From assembly GCA_037039925.1 (NCBI GenBank), contig JAXRKP010000303.1, positions 102,501-166,500 of the forward strand: a stretch of 64,000 nucleotides of DNA, in the 5' to 3' direction. How positions within the stretch are numbered: the first letter of the stretch is position 1; the number at the start of each line of letters is the position of its first letter. Origin of the DNA: Doris montereyensis (taxonomy: Eukaryota; Mollusca; Gastropoda; Nudibranchia; Dorididae). Below the pieces are notes generated by a model, which did no database searches, was not told where the DNA came from, and saw nothing but the letters and a program-made list of their open reading frames with translations. Made by a program: the position numbers and the translations under genes. Below are positions 1 to 12,800 of this stretch, in pieces.

Positions 1-480
<480 letters not shown>

Positions 481-869
481 TCATCCATTTTATACCTATC
501 TCTCGCTTTCTTTCTCTTCCTCTCTCACTGGCTCTCTGTCTCTGTCTCTCTGTATGTCTCTGTTTGTTTGTCTATCTCTGTCTACCCGTCTGTCTGTTTG
601 TCTCTCTATATGTCTCTGTCTGTCTATGTTTGTCTGTTTATCTCTGTCTCTACTATCTATCTATCTACTACTATCTATCTACTACTCTCTCTCTCATCTA
701 TTACTACTATTGTTTCATTTCTATACTACTACTATATACTAATTATTACTACTATTACTACTATTGTTTATATTTATCAATCTATCTACTACTACTATTA
801 CTACTACTACTACTACTATTACTGTCTACTACTACTATCTTTCTATCTATCTATCTATCTATCTATCTA

Positions 870-901
<32 letters not shown>

Positions 902-902
902 A

Positions 903-934
<32 letters not shown>

Positions 935-955
935 TACTACTACTACTATATCTAT

Positions 956-991
<36 letters not shown>

Positions 992-1083
992 TGTGTCTAT
1001 CTATCTGCTATCTATCTATCTATCTACAATATCTATTTTTCTAGAAGTATGATATCTATCTATCCATCCATCCATCTATCCAA

Positions 1084-1117
<34 letters not shown>

Positions 1118-1177
1118 TTATTTATCTATCTATCTATCTATCGGCATCCTATCTATCTATCTATCTATATATATCTA

Positions 1178-1211
<34 letters not shown>

Positions 1212-1240
1212 CATATATCTATCTATCTATCTATCTATCA

Positions 1241-1280
<40 letters not shown>

Positions 1281-1481
1281 TTATCTATCTATCTATAAAA
1301 TATCTAAAATCTATCTATATATCTATATATATCTATCTCTGGCAATCTATGTTTTATCTATCTATGCTATCTATCCATCTATCTATCTATCTATTCAATC
1401 ATCTATCCATCGTATCATTATCTTTGTCTATAATCTATCTATCTATCTATATCTATTTATCTATCCATCTATTATCTATCT

Positions 1482-1557
<76 letters not shown>

Positions 1558-1558
1558 G

Positions 1559-1592
<34 letters not shown>

Positions 1593-2140
1593 AAAATATC
1601 TATCTATCCATCTATCTATTTGCTATGAATCTATCTAGATTTATCTATCTATCTATATATCTATCTATCTATTATTACCTATCGTATCTATCTATAGATC
1701 TATTTATCTATCTGTTATCTATCTATCTCTAGAATATCTATTGACATTTTCTGGTCTATATCTATATATTTATCTATTGATCTCTCTATCTATTTAGTTG
1801 TATGTATTTATCTATTTATCTATCGACTATTATATTTATCTATCTATCTATGAAACACATTTAAGGTTTACTATTATAACAATTAAACGCTCTTATATCT
1901 GATTTATGGTATTTATCAATCTATGTTATCTATCTGTTTAACATTATCTATGCCTATGATTGAATATATTTAACGAATGTATATAACCGACTAGAAGCTA
2001 TCCTATCAATTTATCTATACATAATTTTTATCGAGTGAAGAAACCGATCTGTCCATCATCCGTCCATGAATCACATCATCCGTCCGATTTATCGGTCCGT
2101 CCGTCTGTTTATCTATCTATCCTATCCATCCATCTATCAT
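481..2140. repeat. compound TCTA/TCTG/TACT microsatellite block
   Basis: About 1.6 kb of low-complexity sequence. It begins with TCTG and CT repeats, passes into (TAC)n/(TACT)n trinucleotide-like runs at about 780-990, and then into long TCTA tetranucleotide runs at about 840-1730. From about 1730 to 2140 it decays into scattered ATCTAT and CCATC motifs. Long open frames rich in Tyr, Leu, Ser and Ile cross the block on the + strand only because the repeat contains no in-frame stop; they are not genes. Confidence 0.95.
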
Positions 2141-3277
2141 ATATATAGAAATTTACCTGTACACTGCACAACTGTTAGAACTATCACACGTTGACTGTTC
2201 AACTTCGTGTACAGAGTACAAAGTATAAACTAGGCCTAAATCTATAGGCTAAGCACGTCGTGTGAAGATTTCATTTCAAATGAGAGATAGAGCTATGTTA
2301 TGGCCTATCGTAAATTTTGCACACGATCCCTACACAGCAAGCTATTCTTTTCAGGCTGATTAGTTCTTGATTTTTTTCACTATTCCTGATTTGACTAGAG
2401 CTAAGAGCTAAAGACTAGTAGATCTAGCCAGGGGTTTCTACAGTGAGTAACACTCATAATACATAATAACAATAGAGCCAATTTAATATTGTTGGTTTTT
2501 TGGTTGTTTTTTTTTATTGCATTCATGTATGACAACTTAAAAGATCTACTCAGTATGTAGACTATCTAGCTTTTCTAGAATCTAAATCTAGACATAAGTT
2601 CTATATATGTCTACTAGTGGGCGTGGTGGTGTTTCAAGGTCAGGAACCGTGATAATGTGTCCGACTATGGGAGTTTCTACTGTTGTCTTAATTCTCACAC
2701 CGAGCCAGATTGGTGGAAATGTCTGAAACCAGGCATGAAACGATGCTGCAATTGAAGGCAACCTCTCTCTTTTTTTATCTCGAACTTTTTTTTTTACTAT
2801 TTATCATTTGATTTGTATTTGTAATGATATGATTCCAATTTCAACACTTCCAGGCCCAAGACAAATTCTTGTGAGAAACCAAAACAGTAAAGAAATATTG
2901 TATAAGAGAAATTTGGAAGGATGTCTTTTCAGAGAATTCGAACACTATACCCTGTACTGGACATCTTTAGCTGCCAAAGCAAATTTCAGTCCTGGACACA
3001 TAATTTGAATTCCATCTGAATATGACAAGAAATGGTAAATATTAGCGTAAGCTAAGAATTTTTGGAAAGGGGGGGGGGGGGGTCAGAAAATGTGTCCATG
3101 GTTGTGATTTTTTAATAATGCTTTACATTAAGGTCATTTTCTGATATTTGTTGAACATACAATTTATAGAATATGATGTCACATATAAAGTGATGTGATT
3201 TTTGTTTTCAAATCATGATGAAGTTGGGATAATTTTATCTCTATACTTTTCCAAATAGACCACCTCTGTCTTTTTGG
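2141..3277. other. unique sequence upstream of SUGCT; leader exon not located
   Basis: The region upstream of the first recognised SUGCT exon. That exon requires a preceding exon ending one base into a codon, which would encode the initiator Met and mitochondrial presequence. No convincing candidate was found. A 66-codon open frame at 2808-3008 has no recognised similarity and no good splice context. A G-run of about 17 bases lies at 3066-3082. Confidence 0.4.
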
Positions 3278-3598
<321 letters not shown>

Positions 3599-3854
3599 TT
3601 TAAATCAGAGATATGCAAAAGTAATACTATTTTCTTCTATATATATCATATTCTCTACACTGGAAAATTGTTACCAAAACTTGCTTTTGGTTTACTAGGT
3701 TTATACAAGCTTCTGCCAAAATGTTGCACTATAAATACCTTTTCAAATGTCAATATATTTAAAGTAATTTTTAGTGGTTGTGTTTGTGTGTTTTTGGTAA
3801 TTTTTAGCATTTGATGCTGTATTGTAATGTGTTTTTTTTACATTTACTTATCAG

Positions 3855-6800
3855 CAAGATTTCTCAGAACCACTTCCAACAAAAGTTCAGGCAAAACTGC
3901 AGAAGAAAGCACAATTCAACCAGCCTTGAGGGGCTTGCGAGTTCTTGACATGTCAAGGTAGCTTGTTATAAATAGTATTTACTTAAAATTTTATTTCAAC
4001 AGAAAATCCAAAATAAGTGATCTTCCATAGTTCTTTTCTTACCTTTCATGACAGTTGACAGTAGAAAGATTTTTTCCAATAATGTTTTCTTCTTCAGATA
4101 AAGCTCATTTATGTTTGGTTATAACATTTATTCTGTTTTTTATTGCATTAATAAAGTCAATAGCTAGATAAGTAGTCAATAAGTTACGTACATGAAACCT
4201 TAAAAGGGCTTTTATTAGTCATTCTCATCTTTCTTTTCTTTATTGTATAAATCTGTTAGCTTTGTCCCTTGTGATCTTATCGCAGTCACATGTAAAACTA
4301 TCGTTAAAGACAATTTGAAATTGTGTTGTATCCACTGATCCCTTAACAAAGAGGAGTTGTAGCTGAACCGTAGTGTTGTGAGCGGGTAATCAGGATGACA
4401 CTGGTTCGAGCCCCCGTTTGGCACAGGTGGATTATTTTCACAACGTTGTACTCTTAGGAAAGGTACTTCATTCAAATTTCCTCACTTCACTCAGGTGTGA
4501 ATGGGTACCCAGCTATAGGAAGAGCAAGATCTTGTCTGAATGTTAGTACGATAAGCCTAACAGGCTTGTGTACTGTATGATCCTAACAGGATTTAAGAAG
4601 GATTTTGAATAAAATGGCCTGCTGGGGGATAAATGATGTACTGTCGGTGAGGCTGCACTTGTGCAGGGATACGGACTATAAATCCATTTTTATCTTTATC
4701 TTTTTAGAAAAAGGTGTAAAGCCTTAAACTCAATGTACTGTTCTTTCAGAGTGTTAGCAGGTCCATACTGTACAATGATTCTTGGAGACATGGGGGCTGA
4801 TATCATTAAAGTTGAACGGCCAGGTAAGATAAAGAAAAGTTCCTTTAAGGCCATTATGGCCTGTAGAACAACAGCTTATCCTGGTTTCTACAACATGTTC
4901 CAAAATAGGTGATAATGCATCGCCTCCTGGAAAAGACACTTATATGTCACAGGCTTTATTCCCCAGTTTGAGCTGGTACCCATTTCCATCTGAATCAAGT
5001 AGGAATGTGCATGGGAAATGCGTGTCCCATGGACAGGTTCATTAACATTAATAGGTAAATTGTTCCCATTACTTTAAAGGTGGGGATATGTGGGGTTTAT
5101 TTTTACTACAGCCTCATATCGATCTGTTTTTATCCCATTGAAAGAATAAGGGGTAAATAACAGGAGTTGTAGGCTTAGCCAGGTAGAACAATAAAGGATA
5201 AAATGGATGGTCACATCTTTACCAAGATTTGTTGGAATGAGGACAATTAAGGTTGGGTAGGGGGGGGGGATGTTTGGTTTTGGTCTTCTTGGGAAACAGC
5301 AGGGGTGGATTTTAAAGATTTTTTCATCATTGCTTCCATATAATGTAATGTGACAATTTAGGGGTATGTGTAAGCATATAACAGTAAGAATTGTGTATGT
5401 GTGTATGCACCACAACGTAATTTCCTATTGGAGATAATGAAGAATTTTTTTGTCTTATATGCGGGTTTACAACACAAACTCCTATCCCTGACTTGCATGT
5501 TAAAGGATACATGTATTAGGAGGTTATCCATTTAGCTTTGCTGGTTATATTCTGATCCCATTCTCCTAAGGGATGGCATTGGTGGCTTAGTGGTTAAGTT
5601 GCCGGACTTGAGATCATGAGCTCCTGGGTTCAAATGCTAGCAATACTAGTTCTGACGTTGTGTTCCTTGGGAAAGGCATGCAACACATCTTTTCCTCACT
5701 CGACCCAGGTGCAAATGGGTACCAACTACAGCTTCAGAGTAAAAACCTGCGACAGTCTAGCGTCCTGTTCAGAAGATGAGCATTATCACCTGTTCCGCTT
5801 CAAGCTATAGAAACCAGGATAAGCTCCAGCTCTATGGGCCATAAGGGCCTTGAAGGAACCATTCCCCTAAGGACTATTGCTATATCATCAAGGTACATGC
5901 TTTCTTTTCCTTGGTTTTCTCCTTTGATGTCCTTATCTATGCCTGTCAATTATTTCTATTGTCAATGCTACTAAAATTCATAAACACAATCAATAAGGGA
6001 ACGTCCTATTGTGTATTTCAGTGTTTGGAGATGACACAAGAATGTGGGGCCCTCCGTTTGTTGGCAAAGAAAGTTCTTACTTCCTCTGTGTGAATCGTAA
6101 TAAGAAGGTTTGGGATAGATCTCTCTCCCTTTTTAATTGTTTACACTTTTCCACACAATTTGTTTTGTTTGAAATGTTTTTGAGAATTGTTTAAAAATTG
6201 TAGATTATTATTGTAGAATGCCACATGTTTTTTTAAAAATTCAAACATATCGACGTAAACCAACTCCAGTGTTAAAAAAATATCTGATTCATGACATGAA
6301 AGATGGGAAGAAAGGGGGAGGGGGAGAACAAATTCAGGACATGATAACTAAATTGTGCTTGAATTACAGTGTATGAATAGTAATATACTTAACATATTTT
6401 TCTAATTTTGAACTCAATTTACTTAAAATCATTCATAAAGATATCTCTCAATTAACTTTATTCCCACTTTTAAGATCATTCATAAAGATATCTCTCAATT
6501 AACTTTATTCCCACTTTTAAACTTATTTATAAAGATGTCTCTCAATTAACTGTATTTTCACTTTTAAACTCATTCATAAAGATGTCTCTCAATTATTTTT
6601 ATTCCCACTTGGTTTTCTTACTGTCATAACCTGTAGTCTCATTTCAGAGTATAGCCATTGATATGAAGAAACCAGAGGGTGTACACTTGATAAAACAGGT
6701 ATAAACAAGATAAATGTGAATAACAATTTCTTTAGTAAGCACTGAAGTAAGCATAAAACAGTTTTGAACTTGCATTAATATAAACATGATTTGATCAAAA

Positions 6801-9800
6801 ATATATTGTAATGTGTATTTTACTTGAAACAAATAGATGTTTCTTGTCAACTCATTTCTAGGTATTTTTACAATACATCAATGTTTATTAAACCCTATTA
6901 TAAAGACCTAATTTATTCATTTTTTTACATAAATTTATACTTTTGGAAAATTATGTTCTCTTAAGAGCTCTTGATGACCTTTATTTTTCTTCTATATGCA
7001 AACAATATGCAATATTACCACTAAAGACACTTTTTATTTCTTTTTTTAGCTTGCTGCTGAGAGTGACATTTTAGTTGAAAACTACATTCCAGGAAAGCTA
7101 TCAGAAATGGGTTTAGGCTATCCTGAGCTGAGTGCTCAATTTCCACACCTCATCTATTGTTCTATAACAGGTGAATTTCATAGAAATACGCTTTCTTTAA
7201 ATTTAGTTCTTTTTTTCAATAGATGTTTTCACAACAAAAGCTGTATTGCAATTTTGAGTACGTCTAATTTAGATTTGTCATAAACATTTATTGCTCCAAG
7301 TGAGCTGAGTAAGCTTTTTAGTAGAGCTTTTCACAATACAAACGAATGTGTCTAATTGCTTTAATCTCTGGTTCTATCTTTGGTTGTTTTTGTTTTGTTG
7401 TTTTGTTCTTCTTTTTTTCTCTTTCTTTTTTTCCTTTTTCTTCTTTTTTTTTTGATCGGGGGGGGGAGGAGGTCTGAGTGGTGGGGATCGTTCTGAAAGA
7501 CGATCATGCTAGAGACCCAAAAATGATTTCTTTCTACAGGGTATGGCCAGACAGGCAGTTATGCATCACGTCCTGGATATGATGTCATTGTGTCTGGAGT
7601 TGGCGGGCTAATGTACATCACTGGCCCGGAGGTAAGATGTTAGTACTAGTACCATTCTGTTAGCAGACTTATCCACAATCTGTCATCCATTATCCGATCC
7701 ACATAGTTCTAAACTAGCACAAGAATTGTGAGTCAATGAATCATCCCCACACGCGATTCGCATCAGCTGTCAAGTTTGGCGATTGGTGTGACCAAGATGG
7801 CGAGAGAGCTATGCATAAAAATAATATTATTTCTAGCCTAGTGAGCCTAGTGCCAATTTTTTGGTATATGTTATGATGAGGAAGAGGAAGAATATATTTT
7901 TCCAACGACAAGGTCTCAGTATACTAAAGACTTGAATGATTGAACGGCCATGAGAACTAGATGAGAACCCCTCAATATCCCTAAGATTTTCATTTACAAT
8001 TGGGTTTTTGTTTTTGTTTTTATCAAACTTCAAGTCTCAATCTTTACTCATTTTAGGTGGAGAACCATGTAAAGTTGGTGTTGCAATAACAGATTTGTCA
8101 ACTGGCCTCTATGCAGTCAGTTCAATTTTGGCATCAGTCTTAGCAAGGCAAAAGACAGGCAGAGGTCAACACATAGACTGTAATCTGCTGTCAACTAATG
8201 TGAGTCATGTATTCTTTTCTGAGATTTCTTTTGTGGCAGACAGTAAATCTGTGTGTTATATTCTTAGAAGCTTAATCTTAATGGTTTCATGAAACAAAAG
8301 TATTAAAGAAAAAGAAAATGAAATAGAAAAATAAACTTGTTTTAAAATAAGTTATTCAAAGAACAACACTTCTAAAAATTGTTTTACATATTTTTCAATT
8401 TATTTGTTCTCTCAAATGTGAAAAAATTTTTTAAATGTCTCCGTCATTTTTGTCCTATTCTCTGTTTGATAAACACAACTAATTTCTTCTTCATTTTTAA
8501 AAGCATTTTGTTTTTGTCCAATACAGCATCAATTGTAAGTATTCCTGAATCAGTTGTAGACAAAATTTGTAAAAAGATGTGACATTGTTCTTTTGATAAA
8601 AAAGTCAGCTTTTGAAGATTGTTCAGACTGACTTTCTTGGATGGAAGGGGTTTTTTTTTTGGTTGAGATTCTGTTATGATTGTACTTGATTTCAGGTTGC
8701 GTCATTAGTAAACATTGCTTCCAATTATCTAAACAATGGAATAGAGGCAGAGCGGCGTGGCACCTCACATCCAAGTATTGTCCCATATCAGGTGACGTTC
8801 ACAAATTTGAGTCTTATGAATTATTCATTTGTTCAGATGCTTGTTTGCTGATTTGGAGGTTGCTTTTGTTGGCTTTATAGCGGATCTTTCTTCTTTTTTC
8901 TTTCTTTCATTTATTTATTTATTTGTTTGGTATTATCACTGTCAAGCTTTATATCCCCAAAGTAATAGAATCCCTTCATAATCTTTTATTTAAATAACCA
9001 TTTCTTCTTCAGGTTGTTTTTATTGATTTATTTTTATTCTTGTTTGTAATTCTCTTTAAAGCTGTCAAAATTGATAAATTATACAATCTCTTTAGAATCA
9101 AAGTTTTGAGACCCAAGTACAACAATATCCCTTTTATAGACACTTGATGATTCAAAGAAAAGTTATGAATTTATGATTGCAATAAAAGTAATAATTAATG
9201 ATATTTTAGCAGTATTGTTTTCTTTAAAAATCACTGATTCTATGAATATATAGACGAACCAATAAATTATATGTCGGGTGACAAGTTATCTCATTATTCT
9301 CATGTTTTAGAAATGCACATGCAGAGTAATAGCTAGTAACACTGACAGATGAACAGACCTGTGATCTTCTATCATAAACGACTGGAAGTCAATAAATTGA
9401 TTCTGTTGTATATGATAGACTTGTAATATGAGAAGCAAATAGATAGGCATGTGGATTGATTTACATATGTTCTTTGGATATCGATTTGGCCGTTAGTAGA
9501 GATACCGCTTGCCTGCATGACAACAATGGTTCTATCACCAAATCCAGGTAATGGAGAAAATCAACTTTAAAGTCACAAAGAAATGATTGTAACAGATGGT
9601 AGAACAAAATCGGTTATGTAATATCTCAGAATCTACTGCATATTTTGTTGTAAAACATCTTTTTTTAGACATCTGATAGATTTCATAAAGTTATACTAAA
9701 ATAGCCAAAAATCACAAACATTTCTAGTTAAAATGGTTTGTCTTGCAGGTGACAACAATACCATTACGACATGGTCTGAGAGACTGGTAGGTAAATACAT

Positions 9801-12800
9801 TTGATATAACTGACAAACAGACAGATACGACATAAAAGGGGCAAACAGGCAGACAGAGGCAGACATTGTTGATGACATCATGTCTTCATCAGTTTAATTT
9901 TTTCTTTTCAATAATTATTGTTTCTTTGCATGTAACCATAATCTGTGTTGTTGTTCCAGTCTTTCAAAACCAGAGATGGCTATCTTCTTGTAGGTGCCGG
10001 GAATGATTCCCAGTTTGTCTCCCTTGTTCATGTAAGTCAATGCAATGAGTTGTTTTGCCCATTAAAATATTGGTAGAGAAACTTATTAAATGCACAGTAG
10101 AAAATATTTTCACAAGGAAGAAATGCTGTTAAAAAAAATATTTTTCCTTTCTGATATGAAATACTTTGTCTTCATTTTCAACTTACAATTGGATTACATC
10201 TCAGAAAAGCTCACGTGATCCAGAGGTGTAGAATTTTGCCCAGAGACCTTTTAAAATTTCTATTGATTTATATTTAATCATTATTCATCTTTAGTAGAAC
10301 TAGGTGCAGGATTCTTTTTTCTATAAAGGATGGTAGCTTTTATAAGAAAAAAGTCTCCACATAAGTTTTTTGTGCATGTTCACCAGTAATAAAAAGGACT
10401 GTAACTATTAACTCAAGGTAAACCCCATTGCACAGGAAAACAATGTTTCGGAAATATTTCCGTAGAATTTACTTTACGAGAAAAGAAAACACATTTTTAT
10501 TTTAGGGAGGCAGACCAAGTCCCACCAATAATGGAAGTAAAACTCAAAAAGTTTCGGAAATATTTCCGTAGAATTTACTTTACGAGAAAAGAAAACACAT
10601 TTTTATTTTAGGAGGCAGACCAAGTCCCACCAATAATGGAAGTAAAACTCAAAAGTTCTTTCTTTGTGCTTGGTACGCCTGTTAAGCAATCCTTGGTAGT
10701 GTTGGTCTAAGCAAAACTTAAACCAAATATAAATCTGACATTAGCTCTTTGAACTCATAATATATTCTTCACTAAGGTTCATTTATACCCTCAGTATTAA
10801 TTTTTCCAGACAGACTACAATGTACTGCCTCTATCTAAAGGTTGTATGATTATTCGCTTCATTTGTAACGGCATTGTTGCAAAACTGTAGTGTTGTGAGT
10901 TTGTAATCACAACGACACTGGTTCAAAACTTTTTTTCATGACATTGTACTCTTAGGAAAGTTACTTTACTCTGCTTTCCTCCGTCGACTCAGGTGTGAAT
11001 GAGTACCCAGCTATAGGTAGAGAAAGATCATGTCAGGTTGTTAGTATAAAGCACCTACTGACTACAGTACTGCATGCTCTCAAGGGAGCTAAGAAGGACT
11101 TTGAATGAAATGACCTGCTTGGGGATAAATGATACACAGTCGGTGAGCCTGCACTTGTGCAGGGACACGACCTATAAATCCGTCTTTATCTTCATTGATC
11201 AAAGTCTTGTCTAAGAGACATACTCTGTGTCATTTACCGTTTTGGATTATGTTACATACTGTTATCATCTGTGCAAGGGACAGGATAGAGGAAGTGAGAA
11301 TGGTTCTCTATATTATTTATTTAAATTTTGTCTCTTCTATACATCCTCTCAGATATGTATATTTTTTGTATACAATATTTTCATCATCATTACCATCATT
11401 GTCATTATCATTTATTCCTTTTCACACACCTAGAGAACAAAGGGCTGGCACCTCATTTATCCACAAAACACTGTATGTGGACAACCTTTAATTTCAGTTT
11501 CTCCCTTTTACTTTTACTTTCAGGTTTGCTCTCCAACTGTCCTCTGTGTTTGTTGTGTTGAGCAGTTTTATTTATCCTTATTGTTCTTGTTGTTTTGGCT
11601 TTATTTGTCATTATGGTTGCTTCTATTGTTGCTGCTGTGGTTTTACAATTAATGATTTTCTTAAATTCTGATGTTTACGTTTTAAACACAGACATTACTT
11701 CATTTTGTTTTTCAGTCAATTAATTGCCCTGAATTAGCAGAGGATGAAAGATATCGTCTAATAAGTTGAGAGTGAAAAACAGAGACAGTTTATTAAATCT
11801 TCTTAAAGACATGTGAGTGGGAAGCAGTTTTGTGAAATGGCTTTGAATAATTATCATCTAGTATTTAGTACTATTGTGTATGGATCTTTCAGTTGTCTGA
11901 AGGCTTAGATTTCCATCGATTCTCAGGGACCTGTTTTCTCATCCGTTTATATTGTTTAAACATATTGATGTGTGAGTAGTATTAAGGGTTCAAATCAAGT
12001 CTTTTCTTCAGTTTTTTTACTCTTGATAATTATAAATACAGGCTCTAATATTAGCTTACTATAAAGACATTTATAAAAATGATATCCTCTGTATTGTTAT
12101 GTTTTTATCAACTATAAATATGTTATTGTTGATCCAAATAGTTTTTTGAAAATACTTTGTATGTAAAGATGATTTTTTTTAAAGGAGAAACTATAAATTT
12201 ATTAGTGTAATAGTCATAATTTGTCTGAAAGACAGTTCTGATTTAGATTAAAAAATATTTAGGACATTTTACATTTTGAAGTCACTTTATGAGGTGAAGC
12301 GTGTGACTGATATTTGTTTTCATTCAACGATTACTTTAGTTCAATAAATGTTGGAATTTGTTGCAGTCTTAAACAGAAGTCTACGTCTCATTGGCTAAAA
12401 ATGTTTGATGGATGCGGATTTCCTATGGACCACTAAATAACATGGAGCAAGTTTTTTCAGATCAACAGGTTTGTAGAACGCAAACAATCATTTACTCTTG
12501 TCTTAGCTTGTCTTTAACTTTAAGTGTAAAGACTTACAGTGCTGATTGGTTTTACACATTGCCTCTCGTCTAAGCTGCTTGTCTTTACATGTATATCATG
12601 TTACTTCAGAAGCATGCTATATATATTGTAATGTATTTGTTTGTCAGTGTTGAATAGTTGTTTGTAAAAAATAATAAAAGTAAGTCACATGCTGAGATTA
12701 GGGGGGACTTGGTAGTCCAGAGGCAAGTTTTTTCAAGCTTTTTTATTAGTTAAACCTACCCCCCTGGTCTTTTGGAGACACACAAGAAAAAGTTGGTGGC

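Noticed and set aside
2808..3008. Candidate SUGCT first exon
   Set aside because: The frame has no presequence character, no donor leaving one base, and no similarity; left unassigned.
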